Below, piece by piece: positions 26,751-35,078 of a DNA stretch of 64,000 nt. The stretch spans positions 1,116,001-1,180,000 of the forward strand of contig NZ_VDMR01000001.1 of assembly GCF_006346315.1 (NCBI RefSeq). The letters are read 5' to 3'. Origin of the DNA: Nocardioides litoris. Its GTDB lineage: Bacteria > Actinomycetota > Actinomycetes > Propionibacteriales > Nocardioidaceae. The notes beneath the pieces were generated by a model. The model had not been told where the DNA came from. It did not search any database and saw only the letters and a program-made list of their open reading frames with translations. The translations under genes were made by a program, and so were the position numbers. Position 1 is the stretch's first letter, and each line of letters begins with the position of its first letter.

Positions 26751-28067
26751 TCACGCCCGGGTCATCACGTGCTTGACCCGCGAGTAGTCATCGACCGACC
26801 GGGTGGACAGCTCGGCGCCGTACCCGGAGGCCCCGAACCCGCCGAAGGGCATCTCGGAGACGGTGGTGAGGTGGTCGTTGACCCAGACGGTGCCGAAGTC
26901 GAGTCCGGCGGAGAACGCCTCGGCGCGGCGCAGGCTCGTGGTCCAGACGCTCGCGGCGAGGCCCTGCTCGACGTCGTTGGCGGCCGCGAGCAGCGCGTCG
27001 TCGCCGGCGGCGCGCTGGACGGTGACGACGGGACCGAAGACCTCGCGGCGCACGACCTCGGCGTCGGCGGCGACGCCGGTCAGGACCGTGGGGGCGAAGA
27101 ACCAGCCGGGCCGCTCCAGGCGGTGGCCGCCGACGACGGCCTCGGCGCCGTCGGCCAGCGCGCGGTCGACGAAGCCGGTGACGCGGGCGAGGTGAGCCTC
27201 GCTGACCAGCGGGCCGAGGTCGGTGCGCTCGTCGGCGGGGTCGCCGACGCGCAGCCGGCGGACGGCGGCGGCGTAGGCGTCGAGGAAGGCGTCGTGCACC
27301 GCGTCGTCGACGAGGACCCGGCAGGCGGCGGTGCAGTCCTGGCCGGCGTTGAGGTAGCCCGCGGGGACGAGGGTGGCGACGGCGTCGTCGAGGTCGGCGT
27401 CGGCGCAGACGACGACGGGCGCGTTGCCGCCGAGCTCGAGGTGGACGCGGGTGACGTCGCGGGCGGCGGTGGCGGCCACGGCGCTGCCGGCCTCGGTGCT
27501 GCCGGTGAAGGAGACCAGCCGCACGAGCGGGTGGGCCACCAGGGCCTGGCCGACCTCACCGTCACCGAGCACCACCTGGAGCACGTCGCGGGGCAGCACC
27601 TGCGCGGCCAGCTCGGCCAGCCGCAGGCTCGACCCGGGGGTCAGCTCCGAGGGCTTGAGCACCGCGGTGTTGCCGGCGGCCAAGGCGGGCCCGACCTTCC
27701 AGACCGCCTCGAGCAGCGGGTAGTTCCACGGCGTGATGAGGCCGACCACCCCGAGCGGCTCGCGCACCAGCGTCGAGCGGCGACCGGGGGCGAAGGTGCC
27801 CGAGGCGCCGGTGGCCGGGACGCGGGCGGCGCCGGCGAGGAAGCGCAGGTTGTCGACCACGCCCGGCACCTCCTCGCGGGCCGCGGTGATCGGCTTGCCC
27901 ACCTCGGCGGAGTCGAGCTGCGCGAGATCCTCGGCGTGGGCCTCGACGAGGTCGGCCAGGCCGAGCAGCGCCGCCGCCCGCTCGGCCGGTGTCGTGCGCG
28001 ACCAGGCCGGGAACGCTGCCGCGGCGCGGCGTACGGCGTCGTCGACGTGCGCGGTCGTCGCGGTCAT
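26751..28067 (-). CDS. NAD(P)-dependent aldehyde dehydrogenase
   Basis: A 438-residue aldehyde dehydrogenase, some 30-40 residues shorter at the N-terminus than typical 470-500-residue members. It retains VGLITPWNYPLLEAVWKVGPALAAGNTAVLKPSE, LVSFTGSTEAGSAV (cofactor), HLELGGNAPVVV (catalytic Glu), NAGQDCTAACR with the catalytic cysteine, and EVFGPVVTVQ. The sequence around the cysteine resembles betaine/gamma-aminobutyraldehyde dehydrogenases, but the substrate cannot be fixed. Its ATG shares a base with the stop of the upstream dioxygenase gene (TGATG), so it probably oxidises an aldehyde released by that oxygenase (inference). Confidence 0.88.
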   Translation of the reverse strand: MTATTAHVDDAVRRAAAAFPAWSRTTPAERAAALLGLADLVEAHAEDLAQLDSAEVGKPITAAREEVPGVVDNLRFLAGAARVPATGASGTFAPGRRSTLVREPLGVVGLITPWNYPLLEAVWKVGPALAAGNTAVLKPSELTPGSSLRLAELAAQVLPRDVLQVVLGDGEVGQALVAHPLVRLVSFTGSTEAGSAVAATAARDVTRVHLELGGNAPVVVCADADLDDAVATLVPAGYLNAGQDCTAACRVLVDDAVHDAFLDAYAAAVRRLRVGDPADERTDLGPLVSEAHLARVTGFVDRALADGAEAVVGGHRLERPGWFFAPTVLTGVAADAEVVRREVFGPVVTVQRAAGDDALLAAANDVEQGLAASVWTTSLRRAEAFSAGLDFGTVWVNDHLTTVSEMPFGGFGASGYGAELSTRSVDDYSRVKHVMTRA

Positions 28068-29014
28068 CAGGAGATGAGCTCGTCGATGCGCGAGTAGGCG
28101 CTGGCGTCGCCCCGCAGCACGCGGCTCGGGCGACCCGAGATCGCGACCGGCACGTCACCGGCCACGGTGATGCGACGCATCTCGCGGTAGTGGGTGTCGA
28201 AGTCGGCGACGGCGTAGTGCTGGGTGGCGCGGTTGTCCCACATCGCGACGTCGCCGGGCTGCCAGGTCCAGCGCACGGTGTTCTCGAGCTTGGTGATCCG
28301 GTTCTGCAGGAGCTGGAACAGCGCGGTCGACTCGGCGGTGTTGAGGCCGGTGAACGACTTCACGAAGTGGCCGAGCACGAAGGCCCGCTCACCGGTCTCG
28401 GGGTGCACCCGCACCACGGGGTGCTCGGTCTCGAAGACCTGCGAGACGAAGTCCTCGCGGGAGTAGTTCGCGTCGGGGGCGTCGGACTCCTCGTCCCGCT
28501 GGGCGTAGTCGTAGCTGTTGGTGTGCACCGCCCACAGGTCGTCGACGAGGGCGCGCAGGGGAGCGGGGAGCCGGTCGTAGGCGTCGACGGCGTTGGCCCA
28601 CACCGTCGTCCCGCCGTACGGCGGCAGGGCGATGGCCCGCAGCACGCTGATGGCCGGCACCCGGTCGACGAAGGTGACGTCGGTGTGCCAGGCGTTGGCC
28701 GCCATGCCCTTGTCGGCGGTCACCTTGAACACGCGGCCGGAGCCGGTGTTGACGGTCGGGTGGGCGGAGGTGAGGGTCCCGAACGACTGGGCGAAGGCCT
28801 CCTGGCCCGCGTCGTCGAGGTGGTGCTGGCCGGAGAAGAACACGACCTTGTGGCGCAGCAGCGCGGCGCGGATCGTCGCGACCGTCTCGGGGGGGAGGTC
28901 GGCCCCGAGGCGGACGCCGTCGATGCGGGCGCCGATGCGGCCGCCGACCTGCTGGACGACGACGCCGCTGCCGGTGCGGGGGGCGATGGTCTCGCGCTCG
29001 AGGGTGCTGGTCAC
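28067..29014 (-). CDS. TauD/TfdA-family Fe(II)/2-oxoglutarate dioxygenase
   Basis: A 315-residue oxygenase of the TauD family. The iron ligands are visible as HTD in [19 protein letters not shown] and the distal histidine in [15 protein letters not shown]; the 2-oxoglutarate-binding arginine is in [11 protein letters not shown]. Members hydroxylate taurine, sulfonates, phenoxyacetates or carnitine-like substrates, causing cleavage to an aldehyde. Together with the coupled aldehyde dehydrogenase it looks like a small catabolic unit. A GTG start is supported by GGAGG 5 nt upstream. A LysR gene lies upstream on the same strand. Confidence 0.87.
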   Translation of the reverse strand: MTSTLERETIAPRTGSGVVVQQVGGRIGARIDGVRLGADLPPETVATIRAALLRHKVVFFSGQHHLDDAGQEAFAQSFGTLTSAHPTVNTGSGRVFKVTADKGMAANAWHTDVTFVDRVPAISVLRAIALPPYGGTTVWANAVDAYDRLPAPLRALVDDLWAVHTNSYDYAQRDEESDAPDANYSREDFVSQVFETEHPVVRVHPETGERAFVLGHFVKSFTGLNTAESTALFQLLQNRITKLENTVRWTWQPGDVAMWDNRATQHYAVADFDTHYREMRRITVAGDVPVAISGRPSRVLRGDASAYSRIDELIS

Positions 29015-29053
29015 GGGTGCCTCCAGGGAAAGCGGGGAAGTAAGTCACCTGAG

Positions 29054-29088
29054 ACTATAGAGAAAGAAATCGGATGACCGGCGCCGGT
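29054..29088 (-). promoter_or_regulatory. LysR-to-dioxygenase intergenic signals
   Basis: The 121-bp gap between the LysR stop and the dioxygenase start contains, in minus-strand order, a hairpin ACCGGCGCCGGT (29088 to 29077) followed by a T-rich run, then a -10-like TATAGT (29059 to 29054) about 40 bp before the GTG. The hairpin may end the upstream operon and the AT-rich stretch may be the promoter and LysR target of the dioxygenase genes. No clear -35 is seen. Confidence 0.4.
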
Positions 29089-29135
29089 GCCGTCGGGGAG
29101 CGAGACCAGTTCTCGTCCGCCGCCATCGACGTGGT

Positions 29136-30017
29136 CTATGGCCGGGCGATCGAGCGGGCGATCTCCAGCATCGCGACGCCGGCATCGTCGAGGCTGCCGT
29201 CGCGCCAGACGAGCTGCACCTCCGCCCGTCGCGGGGGGTCCAGCCGGGCCAGTCGGGCGCCCTGGGCCCCGGCGTCGGCCGCCATGGCCTCGGGCAGCAG
29301 GGCCGCTCCCGCCCCGGCCAGCACGAGCGGCACCAGGCTGGCCACGTGCGCGGTCTCGACGGCGAGGTCGACCGCGGCCCCCACGGCCTCGAGGTGCTCC
29401 TCGAGGAGCCAGCGCAGCGCGGTGCCGGGCGGGGTGCCCACCAGGCCGTGGCGCAGCAGCTCCGCGGTGTCGGCGACCAGGCCGTGGTGCGGCCCGGTGC
29501 CGGGCGGCAGCACGGCCACCAGGTCGAGGGTGACCACGGTCAGCGACGCCAGGGGGTCGCCGGGCGGCGGGCCGGACAGCAGCCCGAAGTCCGCCTCCCC
29601 GGCGCGCACCTGCTCGACCACCACCGCGCGGCTCGCCGGGTCGCTGACGCGGAGCCGGACGCGGGGCCGGAGCTGGCGCAGCTCGCCGACCACCCGCACG
29701 AGCGGGTCGAGCGCCCAGACGGTGTTGGTGACCACGTGCAGGCGCGCGAACCCGCTCTCGCCCGCCCCGCGCACCGCCACCTCTGCCTGCGCGAACGACC
29801 GCAGCGTCCGGCGCGCCGGACCGACGAGCGCCTCGCCGGCGGGCGTGAGGGTCACCCCCCGCCCGTGCCGCTCGAAGAGGGGCTCGCCGAGCTCGCGCTC
29901 GAGCGCGCGCACGGCGTACGACAGCGAGGGCTGGGCGATGCTCAGCGCCCGCGCGGCGCCGGTGAACGTGCCGGCCTCGGCGATCGCCAGGAAGAGCTCG
30001 AGCTGGCGGCGGTCCAC
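29136..30017 (-). CDS. LysR-family transcriptional regulator
   Basis: A 293-residue LysR protein. The N-terminal helix-turn-helix is clear (RRQLELFLAIAEAGTFTGAARALSIAQPSLSYAVRALERELGEPLFERHGRGVTLTPAGEAL). A periplasmic-binding-like effector domain follows. It begins 4 bp after the stop of the response regulator gene and is therefore probably transcribed with the cell-wall/two-component operon, yet it stands next to the dioxygenase/dehydrogenase pair, its likely target. The effector molecule is unknown. Confidence 0.88.
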   Translation of the reverse strand: MDRRQLELFLAIAEAGTFTGAARALSIAQPSLSYAVRALERELGEPLFERHGRGVTLTPAGEALVGPARRTLRSFAQAEVAVRGAGESGFARLHVVTNTVWALDPLVRVVGELRQLRPRVRLRVSDPASRAVVVEQVRAGEADFGLLSGPPPGDPLASLTVVTLDLVAVLPPGTGPHHGLVADTAELLRHGLVGTPPGTALRWLLEEHLEAVGAAVDLAVETAHVASLVPLVLAGAGAALLPEAMAADAGAQGARLARLDPPRRAEVQLVWRDGSLDDAGVAMLEIARSIARP

Positions 30018-30021
30018 GGTC

Positions 30022-30702
30022 TCAGGCGGCCAGGCCGTGCTCGTGGGCGTACACGACGATCTGCACGCGGTCGCGCAGGGCCAGCTTGCGCAGGATGGAG
30101 CCGACGTGGGTCTTGACCGTCGACTCGCTGAGGAAGACGCGGGCGCCGACCTCGGTGTTGGAGAGCCCGGCGGCGACGGCGGCGAAGACCTCCCGCTCCT
30201 TCTCCGTCAGGCCGAGGTACGCCGCCGGGACGGGGGTCGGGGCGGTGAAGCTGCCCGCCATCAGGGCGTTGAGGTCGCCGGGGGCGAGCACGGCGTTGCC
30301 GGCGTGCACGGTGCGGATCGCGTCGCGCAGCTGGACCGGTGTCGTGTCCTTGAGCAGGAACCCGCTGGCGCCGTGGCGGATGGCGGTGGCCGCGCGGTCG
30401 TCGAGGTTGAACGTGGTGAGCACGACGACCCGTACCGGCGGCGCGCCGGCGGCGGCCCGCCGGGCCACCGCGTCGGGCGCGAAGAGGCGGCGGGTCGCTT
30501 CGACGCCGTCCATCTCCGGCATCCGGATGTCCATGAGCACCACGTGGGGCGCGAGCTCCTCGACCCGCCGCAGCGCCTCGGCCCCGTCGGCGGCCGTGCC
30601 GACCACCGTCATGCCGTCCTGGGCGTCGACGATGACCCGCACGCCCTCGCGGAAGAGGTCCTGGTCGTCGACCAGGAGCACCCGGATGTCGTCGTCGCTC
30701 AT
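30022..30702 (-). CDS. NarL/LuxR-type response regulator
   Basis: A 226-residue response regulator. The receiver domain has VLLVDDQDLFREGVRVI, phospho-acceptor Asp58 in VVLMDIRMPEMDG, VVLTTFNLDD and FLLKD. The C-terminal LuxR-type helix-turn-helix reads LTEKEREVFAAVAAGLSNTEVGARVFLSESTVKTHVGSILRKL. Its ATG overlaps the stop of the partner histidine kinase (ATGA). It is probably the output of the envelope-related operon upstream, which it may autoregulate. Confidence 0.93.
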   Translation of the reverse strand: MSDDDIRVLLVDDQDLFREGVRVIVDAQDGMTVVGTAADGAEALRRVEELAPHVVLMDIRMPEMDGVEATRRLFAPDAVARRAAAGAPPVRVVVLTTFNLDDRAATAIRHGASGFLLKDTTPVQLRDAIRTVHAGNAVLAPGDLNALMAGSFTAPTPVPAAYLGLTEKEREVFAAVAAGLSNTEVGARVFLSESTVKTHVGSILRKLALRDRVQIVVYAHEHGLAA

Positions 30703-31919
30703 CGCGGGCCCAACGGTATCGACGCCGTCGCGGTGAAGGTGTCCGCCCCGGTCGCGGTCTCGAGCCGCCCGCCCACGCTGGCCAGGCGGTGCCGCATGCC
30801 CTCGATCCCGGTGCCGCCGACGGCGATCATCCTGGTCTCCTCCGTGGACTCGGCGGGGTTGCGGACCTCGATCCGCAGCTCGCCGGTGCCCTCGCTGTCG
30901 GGCCAGTGCCGCTCGACCCGCACCGCGCCGTCGCGCCGGCCGTGCTTGACGGCGTTGGTCAACATCTCCTGCAGCACCCGGTAGGCCGTCACCTCGAGGT
31001 CGGGCGGCAGCGGCCGGGCGGTGCCGCGCTCGCTGACCACGACCTGGTGCCCGCCGGCGCGGACGCCGTCGACGAGGGTGTCGAGGGGCCGGGCGGCGGG
31101 AGGCGTGTCGGGGGAGGAGAGCACCTGGCGCACGTCCTGCAGCGAGGTCCGGGCCGAGGTCGCGATGGTCTCCATCGTCTTCTTCAACCGGGCCGGGTCG
31201 TCGTCGGGCAGGTACTGCGCCGACTCGGCCTGGGCCAGGATCACCGCCAGGGAGTGGCCCACCACGTCGTGCACGTCGCGGGCCAGTCGCGCCTGGTCCT
31301 CCCGCAGCCGGGCGATCTCGCGCGCCGACTCGGTCTCCTCCTGCGCGGCGCTCGCGCGCTCCTGCGCGGCCGCCTCGGAGCGCTCGGACCGGTCGGCCCG
31401 CACGGCGAGGCGGACCGCGAGCCCCGCCAGCCACGGCACGGCCAGCACCAGCAGGGCCACCGCGGCGAGCACCACGGTGACCCGGCCGCCGCCGTACCGG
31501 GAGGCGAGGTCGTACAACGCGCTCGCCGTCGCCCGGTCGGTGAACGGCTCGTAGGAGAGGTTGAGGACGAACACGACCGCGGTCACCGACACCGCGGGGA
31601 TCGACAGGGCGCTGAGCGCCAGCGTCGCCCGGCCACCCCAGCGGGCGCAGCCGTAGGCCACCAGGGCCGCGGCGACCTCGACGGCCAGCAGGGGCGTCGC
31701 CGTCGCCACCTGCAGCACGGCCGCGGCCCAGACCAGGGCCAGCGCGACGGCGGGCTGCCGGCGCACGGTCGTCGCCGCCACCACGACCGCGGCGGCGACG
31801 ACCGCCGCGGCGACCTGGCTCGACTCGCCGTCGAGGCGCTCGCGCACCTCGAGCAGCGCCACCGCGCCGAGCACCACGCCGGTGAAGACCTCCGTGGGTC
31901 GTGGCGGTGCGGGCCTCAC
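30699..31919 (-). CDS. HisKA_3-type sensor histidine kinase
   Basis: A 406-residue membrane kinase. About six hydrophobic segments occupy residues 10-190 with little extracellular sequence. A coiled linker (AQERASAAQEETESAREIARLREDQARLARD) leads to the phosphorylation motif DVHDVVGHSLAVILAQAESA and a GHKL ATPase domain (ALDVRQVL.. EMLTNAVKHGR, GGTGIEGMRHRL). The GTG start at 31919 overlaps the acyltransferase stop (GTGA). Intramembrane-type input suggests sensing of an envelope compound or stress. It partners the following NarL-type regulator. Confidence 0.9.
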   Translation of the reverse strand: MRPAPPRPTEVFTGVVLGAVALLEVRERLDGESSQVAAAVVAAAVVVAATTVRRQPAVALALVWAAAVLQVATATPLLAVEVAAALVAYGCARWGGRATLALSALSIPAVSVTAVVFVLNLSYEPFTDRATASALYDLASRYGGGRVTVVLAAVALLVLAVPWLAGLAVRLAVRADRSERSEAAAQERASAAQEETESAREIARLREDQARLARDVHDVVGHSLAVILAQAESAQYLPDDDPARLKKTMETIATSARTSLQDVRQVLSSPDTPPAARPLDTLVDGVRAGGHQVVVSERGTARPLPPDLEVTAYRVLQEMLTNAVKHGRRDGAVRVERHWPDSEGTGELRIEVRNPAESTEETRMIAVGGTGIEGMRHRLASVGGRLETATGADTFTATASIPLGPR

Positions 31920-32989
31920 CGGGCCACCTCGGCCCGGGCGGCGCCGGCCGCCCGTCGCGAGGCCCGTCGGGAGGCCCGTCGCAGCAGCGGCTCCTCGACC
32001 AGCCGGGTGCTGGCGACGGCGGCGAGCAGGGTCAGCGGCACGGCGAGGAGGCCGGCGACCTCGGGCCCGCCCAGGTGGGGGCGGAGCCAGACGGTGAGGG
32101 GGTAGTTCCACAGGTAGGCCGCGTAGGACACCGTGCCCAGGGCGACGAGCCCCCGCAGGGCGACCGGGCGCACGTCGTACCACTCCCGCCAGGCGAGCAG
32201 CAGGCCCGCGGTCACGAGCGCGACGGCCGGCGCCGCGACCAGGTACGTGGTGGCATGACCCCGCAATGGAAGCACGCTGAGGACCCCCAGCAGCGCCAGG
32301 CCGGGCAGGACGAACGGCGTGGCGCGCGCGGTCGGCACCCGGTGCCCCAGCAGCCGGGCCGCCGCACCCACGACGAAGCAGGTGGCCCAGCTCGTCGGGA
32401 GGGCGTAGGCGAGGTCGGGGTCCTCGTGCAGCCAGGCCACGGTGAGCCCGGCCGCGGCCAGGCCGCCGAGCGCGGCCAGGGCCAGCAGGGCGGGCACGCG
32501 GCGACGGGTCCAGGCGAGGGCGAGCAGGGCCGGCCAGACGAGGTAGAACTGCTCCTCGGTGGCCAGCGTCCAGAGGTGGAAGGTCGCGTCGCTGCCGTGG
32601 TCGGGGGGCAGGTTGGCCGTCCAGGTGAGCGCGACGACGACCGTCCGGCCCAGCTCGTCGCGGTCGTCGAGCGGGTCGAGCAGCAGGGTCACGAGGACCA
32701 CGCCGACCACCAGCACCAGCAGCGCGGGCACCAGGCGCAGGGCCCGGCGCCTGTAGAACCGGCCCAGGTCGACGCGGCCGGCGCGGTCGAGCTCGGCGGC
32801 GAGCACCCCCGTGATGAGGTAGCCGGACAGCGCGAAGAAGGCGACGACCCCGACCACGCCGGCGCCCGGGAAGACCTCGGGCAGCGCGTGGCGCAGCATG
32901 ACGAGGCCGACGGCGACGCCACGCAGCAGGTCGATGGCCCCGACCCGCCGGGGGCCCGCCTCCGCGGTGACCGGGCTGGCCCCGGTCAC
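31916..32989 (-). CDS. Membrane acyltransferase (acyltransferase_3 / OafA-like)
   Basis: A 357-residue protein with about 10 membrane segments. It contains the family motifs IDLLRGVAVGLVMLRHALPEV (with the conserved R and H), FFALSGYLITGVLAAEL, YRRRALRLVPALLVL, and LWTLATEEQFYLVWP. It ends in an Arg/Ala-rich repeat (ASRRASRRAAG). Such proteins O-acylate cell-surface sugars or peptidoglycan. An acyltransferase_3 domain is also the membrane half of VanT serine racemases, and here it stands beside a ligase, a racemase and a VanX-like enzyme. The GTG start overlaps the ligase stop (GTGA). Confidence 0.88.
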   Translation of the reverse strand: MTGASPVTAEAGPRRVGAIDLLRGVAVGLVMLRHALPEVFPGAGVVGVVAFFALSGYLITGVLAAELDRAGRVDLGRFYRRRALRLVPALLVLVVGVVLVTLLLDPLDDRDELGRTVVVALTWTANLPPDHGSDATFHLWTLATEEQFYLVWPALLALAWTRRRVPALLALAALGGLAAAGLTVAWLHEDPDLAYALPTSWATCFVVGAAARLLGHRVPTARATPFVLPGLALLGVLSVLPLRGHATTYLVAAPAVALVTAGLLLAWREWYDVRPVALRGLVALGTVSYAAYLWNYPLTVWLRPHLGGPEVAGLLAVPLTLLAAVASTRLVEEPLLRRASRRASRRAAGAARAEVAR

Positions 32990-33954
32990 CGGCCGGTCAG
33001 CGCGTCGCGGACGAGCAGGTCGAGCAGGTCGGGGTAGGCCAGGCCGGCCGCGGCGAACATCCGCGGCACCTGCGACTGCCCCGTGAACCCGGGCATCGTG
33101 TTGACCTCGTTGAGCACCGGGCCGTCGGCGGTGAGGAAGAAGTCGACCCGCGCGACCCCCGCGCAGCCGAGCGCGTCGTACACCCGGACCGCGGCGTCCT
33201 CGAGCGCCTTGGTGCCGGTGTCCTCGAGCGGGGCCGGGATGCGGAAGACCGCGCTGCCGTCGTACTTCTCGGCGAGGCCGAAGACGCCGTCGGTCACGAC
33301 CTCCAGGGTCGGCGCGACCACGCGGCTCCCGTCGGGCCGGCCGAGCACGGCGACGTCGACCTCGCGGCCGACCACGACGTCCTCGACCAGGACGCGGTCG
33401 TCGAGGGCGAACGCGGCGTCCAGCGCGGCGTCGAGCCCGCCGGCGGCGTCGACCAGGGACACCCCGTGGCTGGAGCCGGCGGACACGGGCTTGACGACCA
33501 CCGGGTGTGTCCAGGCGTACGCCGCCCGGTCGGCCGGGGTGAGCAGCACCCCGGGGGCGGTGGCGACGCCGACGGCCTCGGCGACCAGCTTGGTGGCCCA
33601 CTTGTCCATGGCCAGCGCGCCGGCCCGGACGCCGGAGCCGACGCAGGGCAGGCCGGCCAGGTCGCTCAGGGCGGCCAGGGTGCCGTCCTCGCCGTGCGGT
33701 CCGTGGACCACGGGCAGCACGACGTCGCAGCGGCGCAGCAGGCACAGCGCACCGGTGAGCCCGACCGGACGCCCACCCGGGTCCAGCCAGGTGCCGTGGG
33801 GGTCGATGGTCAGCCGGACCACGTCGTACGTCGCCGGGTCGAGGGCGTCGGCGACCGAGGCGGCCGAGGCCAGCGAGACGTCGTGCTCGCAGCTGGCGCC
33901 GCCGCCGATGACCGCGACGCGGGTGCGGGGGTCGCGCACCCCGAAGCCGCTCAC
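32986..33954 (-). CDS. ddl: D-alanine--D-alanine/D-serine ligase-family protein
   Basis: A 322-residue ATP-grasp ligase joining D-alanine to a second D-amino acid for peptidoglycan precursors. Motifs: VAVIGGGASCEHDVSLASA, VHGPHGEDGTLAALSDLAGLPCVG, VVVKPVSAGSSHGVSLV, and RVDFFLTADGPVLNEVNTMPGFTGQS. The omega-loop segment reads GLAEKYDGSAVFRIPAPL. The EKY form followed by a PA(P/R/D) strand is closer to what is known of VanC/VanE-type D-Ala-D-Ser ligases than to the (A/T)KY of housekeeping Ddl, though this is a visual comparison from memory. The GTG overlaps the racemase stop (GTGA). Confidence 0.85.
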   Translation of the reverse strand: MSGFGVRDPRTRVAVIGGGASCEHDVSLASAASVADALDPATYDVVRLTIDPHGTWLDPGGRPVGLTGALCLLRRCDVVLPVVHGPHGEDGTLAALSDLAGLPCVGSGVRAGALAMDKWATKLVAEAVGVATAPGVLLTPADRAAYAWTHPVVVKPVSAGSSHGVSLVDAAGGLDAALDAAFALDDRVLVEDVVVGREVDVAVLGRPDGSRVVAPTLEVVTDGVFGLAEKYDGSAVFRIPAPLEDTGTKALEDAAVRVYDALGCAGVARVDFFLTADGPVLNEVNTMPGFTGQSQVPRMFAAAGLAYPDLLDLLVRDALTGR

Positions 33955-35078
33955 GCCCGCACCATCCGGGCGCTCCGCGCGCCGAGCCCGGTGGCGACCT
34001 CGTGCTCGATGGTGCCGGACCAGGCGGCCCACTCCGCCGCGGTCGGCTCGCCCCCGTGCCCGGGGCCGAGGACGCAGGCGGTGGCGCCGGGCTCGACGTG
34101 GTCGTCGCCCAGGTCGACCACGACCTGGTCCATGGAGACCTGGCCGACGACCGGGCGGCGGCGCCCGGCCAGCAGCACCTGGGCGCGACCGCTGGCCGCG
34201 CGCGGCAGGCCGTCGGCGTACCCCAGCGGGAGCAGGGCCAGCGTCGTCTCGCGCGGCGCGGTCCAGGTGTGGCCGTAGCCCACGCCGGTGCCGCGGCCGA
34301 CCCGGCGGACCGAGACCACGGGGGCGGTCAGGGTCAGGGCGGGGGAGAGCGCAGTGGTGCGGCTCGGGTCGATGCCGACGAGGCCGGCCCCGACCCGGCT
34401 CATCGTGTGGTGGGAGGCCGGGTCGGTCAGGGTGGCGGCGGTGGCGGCCAGGTGGCGGTGCCGCGGCCGGAGCCCGGCGGCGCGGGCCACCGCGACACCC
34501 CAGTCGAAGACCCGGCGGCCGGCGGCGTTGGCCGGGTCGGCCGGCGTGTCGGCGCAGGCCAGGTGGCCCATGACGCCGACGACGCGGACGGCGCCGGTGC
34601 GCTCCGCCCGGCGGGCGGCCCGGCACAGCGCGGTCCACGTGGCGGGGGCGGCCCCGTCACGGGCCAGGCCGGTGTCGAGGTGCAGGTGGACGCGGGCGCC
34701 GATGCCGGCGCGGGCGACGGCGTCGAGGTGCTCGATGCCGGGCACGGCGACGTCGACGCCGGACCCGACGGCCGCGGAGAAGTCGGCGTCGACCGGGTTG
34801 AGCCAGCTCAGCACAGGGGCGTCGAGACCGGCGGAGCGCAGGGCGAGGGCCTCGGTGACCGAGGTGACGCCGAGCCAGGTCGCGCCGTGGGCGAGGGCGG
34901 TGCGGGCGACGGCGACGTCACCGTGGCCGAACCCGTCGGCCTTGACCACGGCCATCAACGCGCCGGTGGTGCGGGCGGCCAGGAGGCGGGTGTTGGCCGC
35001 GACGGCGTCGAGGTCGACGTGGAGCCGGGACCCGGCCACGGGGCGCGTGGGGAGCGGGACCGCGAGGGCGGCGCTCAC
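33951..35078 (-). CDS. alr: Alanine racemase-family PLP enzyme
   Basis: A 375-residue fold-type III racemase. PLP lysine K46 lies in MAVVKADGFGHG (the canonical form is KANAYGHG, so the DGF triplet is unusual). HLHLDTGLARDG, VVGVMGHLACADTP, the catalytic tyrosine in GTGVGYGHTW, LPLGYADGLPR and VGQVSMDQVVVDLG follow. It interconverts L- and D-alanine, or possibly serine. In VanC/E/G-type loci the racemase domain is fused to an acyltransferase_3 membrane domain; here those are separate genes. The GTG overlaps the VanX-like gene's stop. Confidence 0.9.
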   Translation of the reverse strand: MSAALAVPLPTRPVAGSRLHVDLDAVAANTRLLAARTTGALMAVVKADGFGHGDVAVARTALAHGATWLGVTSVTEALALRSAGLDAPVLSWLNPVDADFSAAVGSGVDVAVPGIEHLDAVARAGIGARVHLHLDTGLARDGAAPATWTALCRAARRAERTGAVRVVGVMGHLACADTPADPANAAGRRVFDWGVAVARAAGLRPRHRHLAATAATLTDPASHHTMSRVGAGLVGIDPSRTTALSPALTLTAPVVSVRRVGRGTGVGYGHTWTAPRETTLALLPLGYADGLPRAASGRAQVLLAGRRRPVVGQVSMDQVVVDLGDDHVEPGATACVLGPGHGGEPTAAEWAAWSGTIEHEVATGLGARSARMVRA

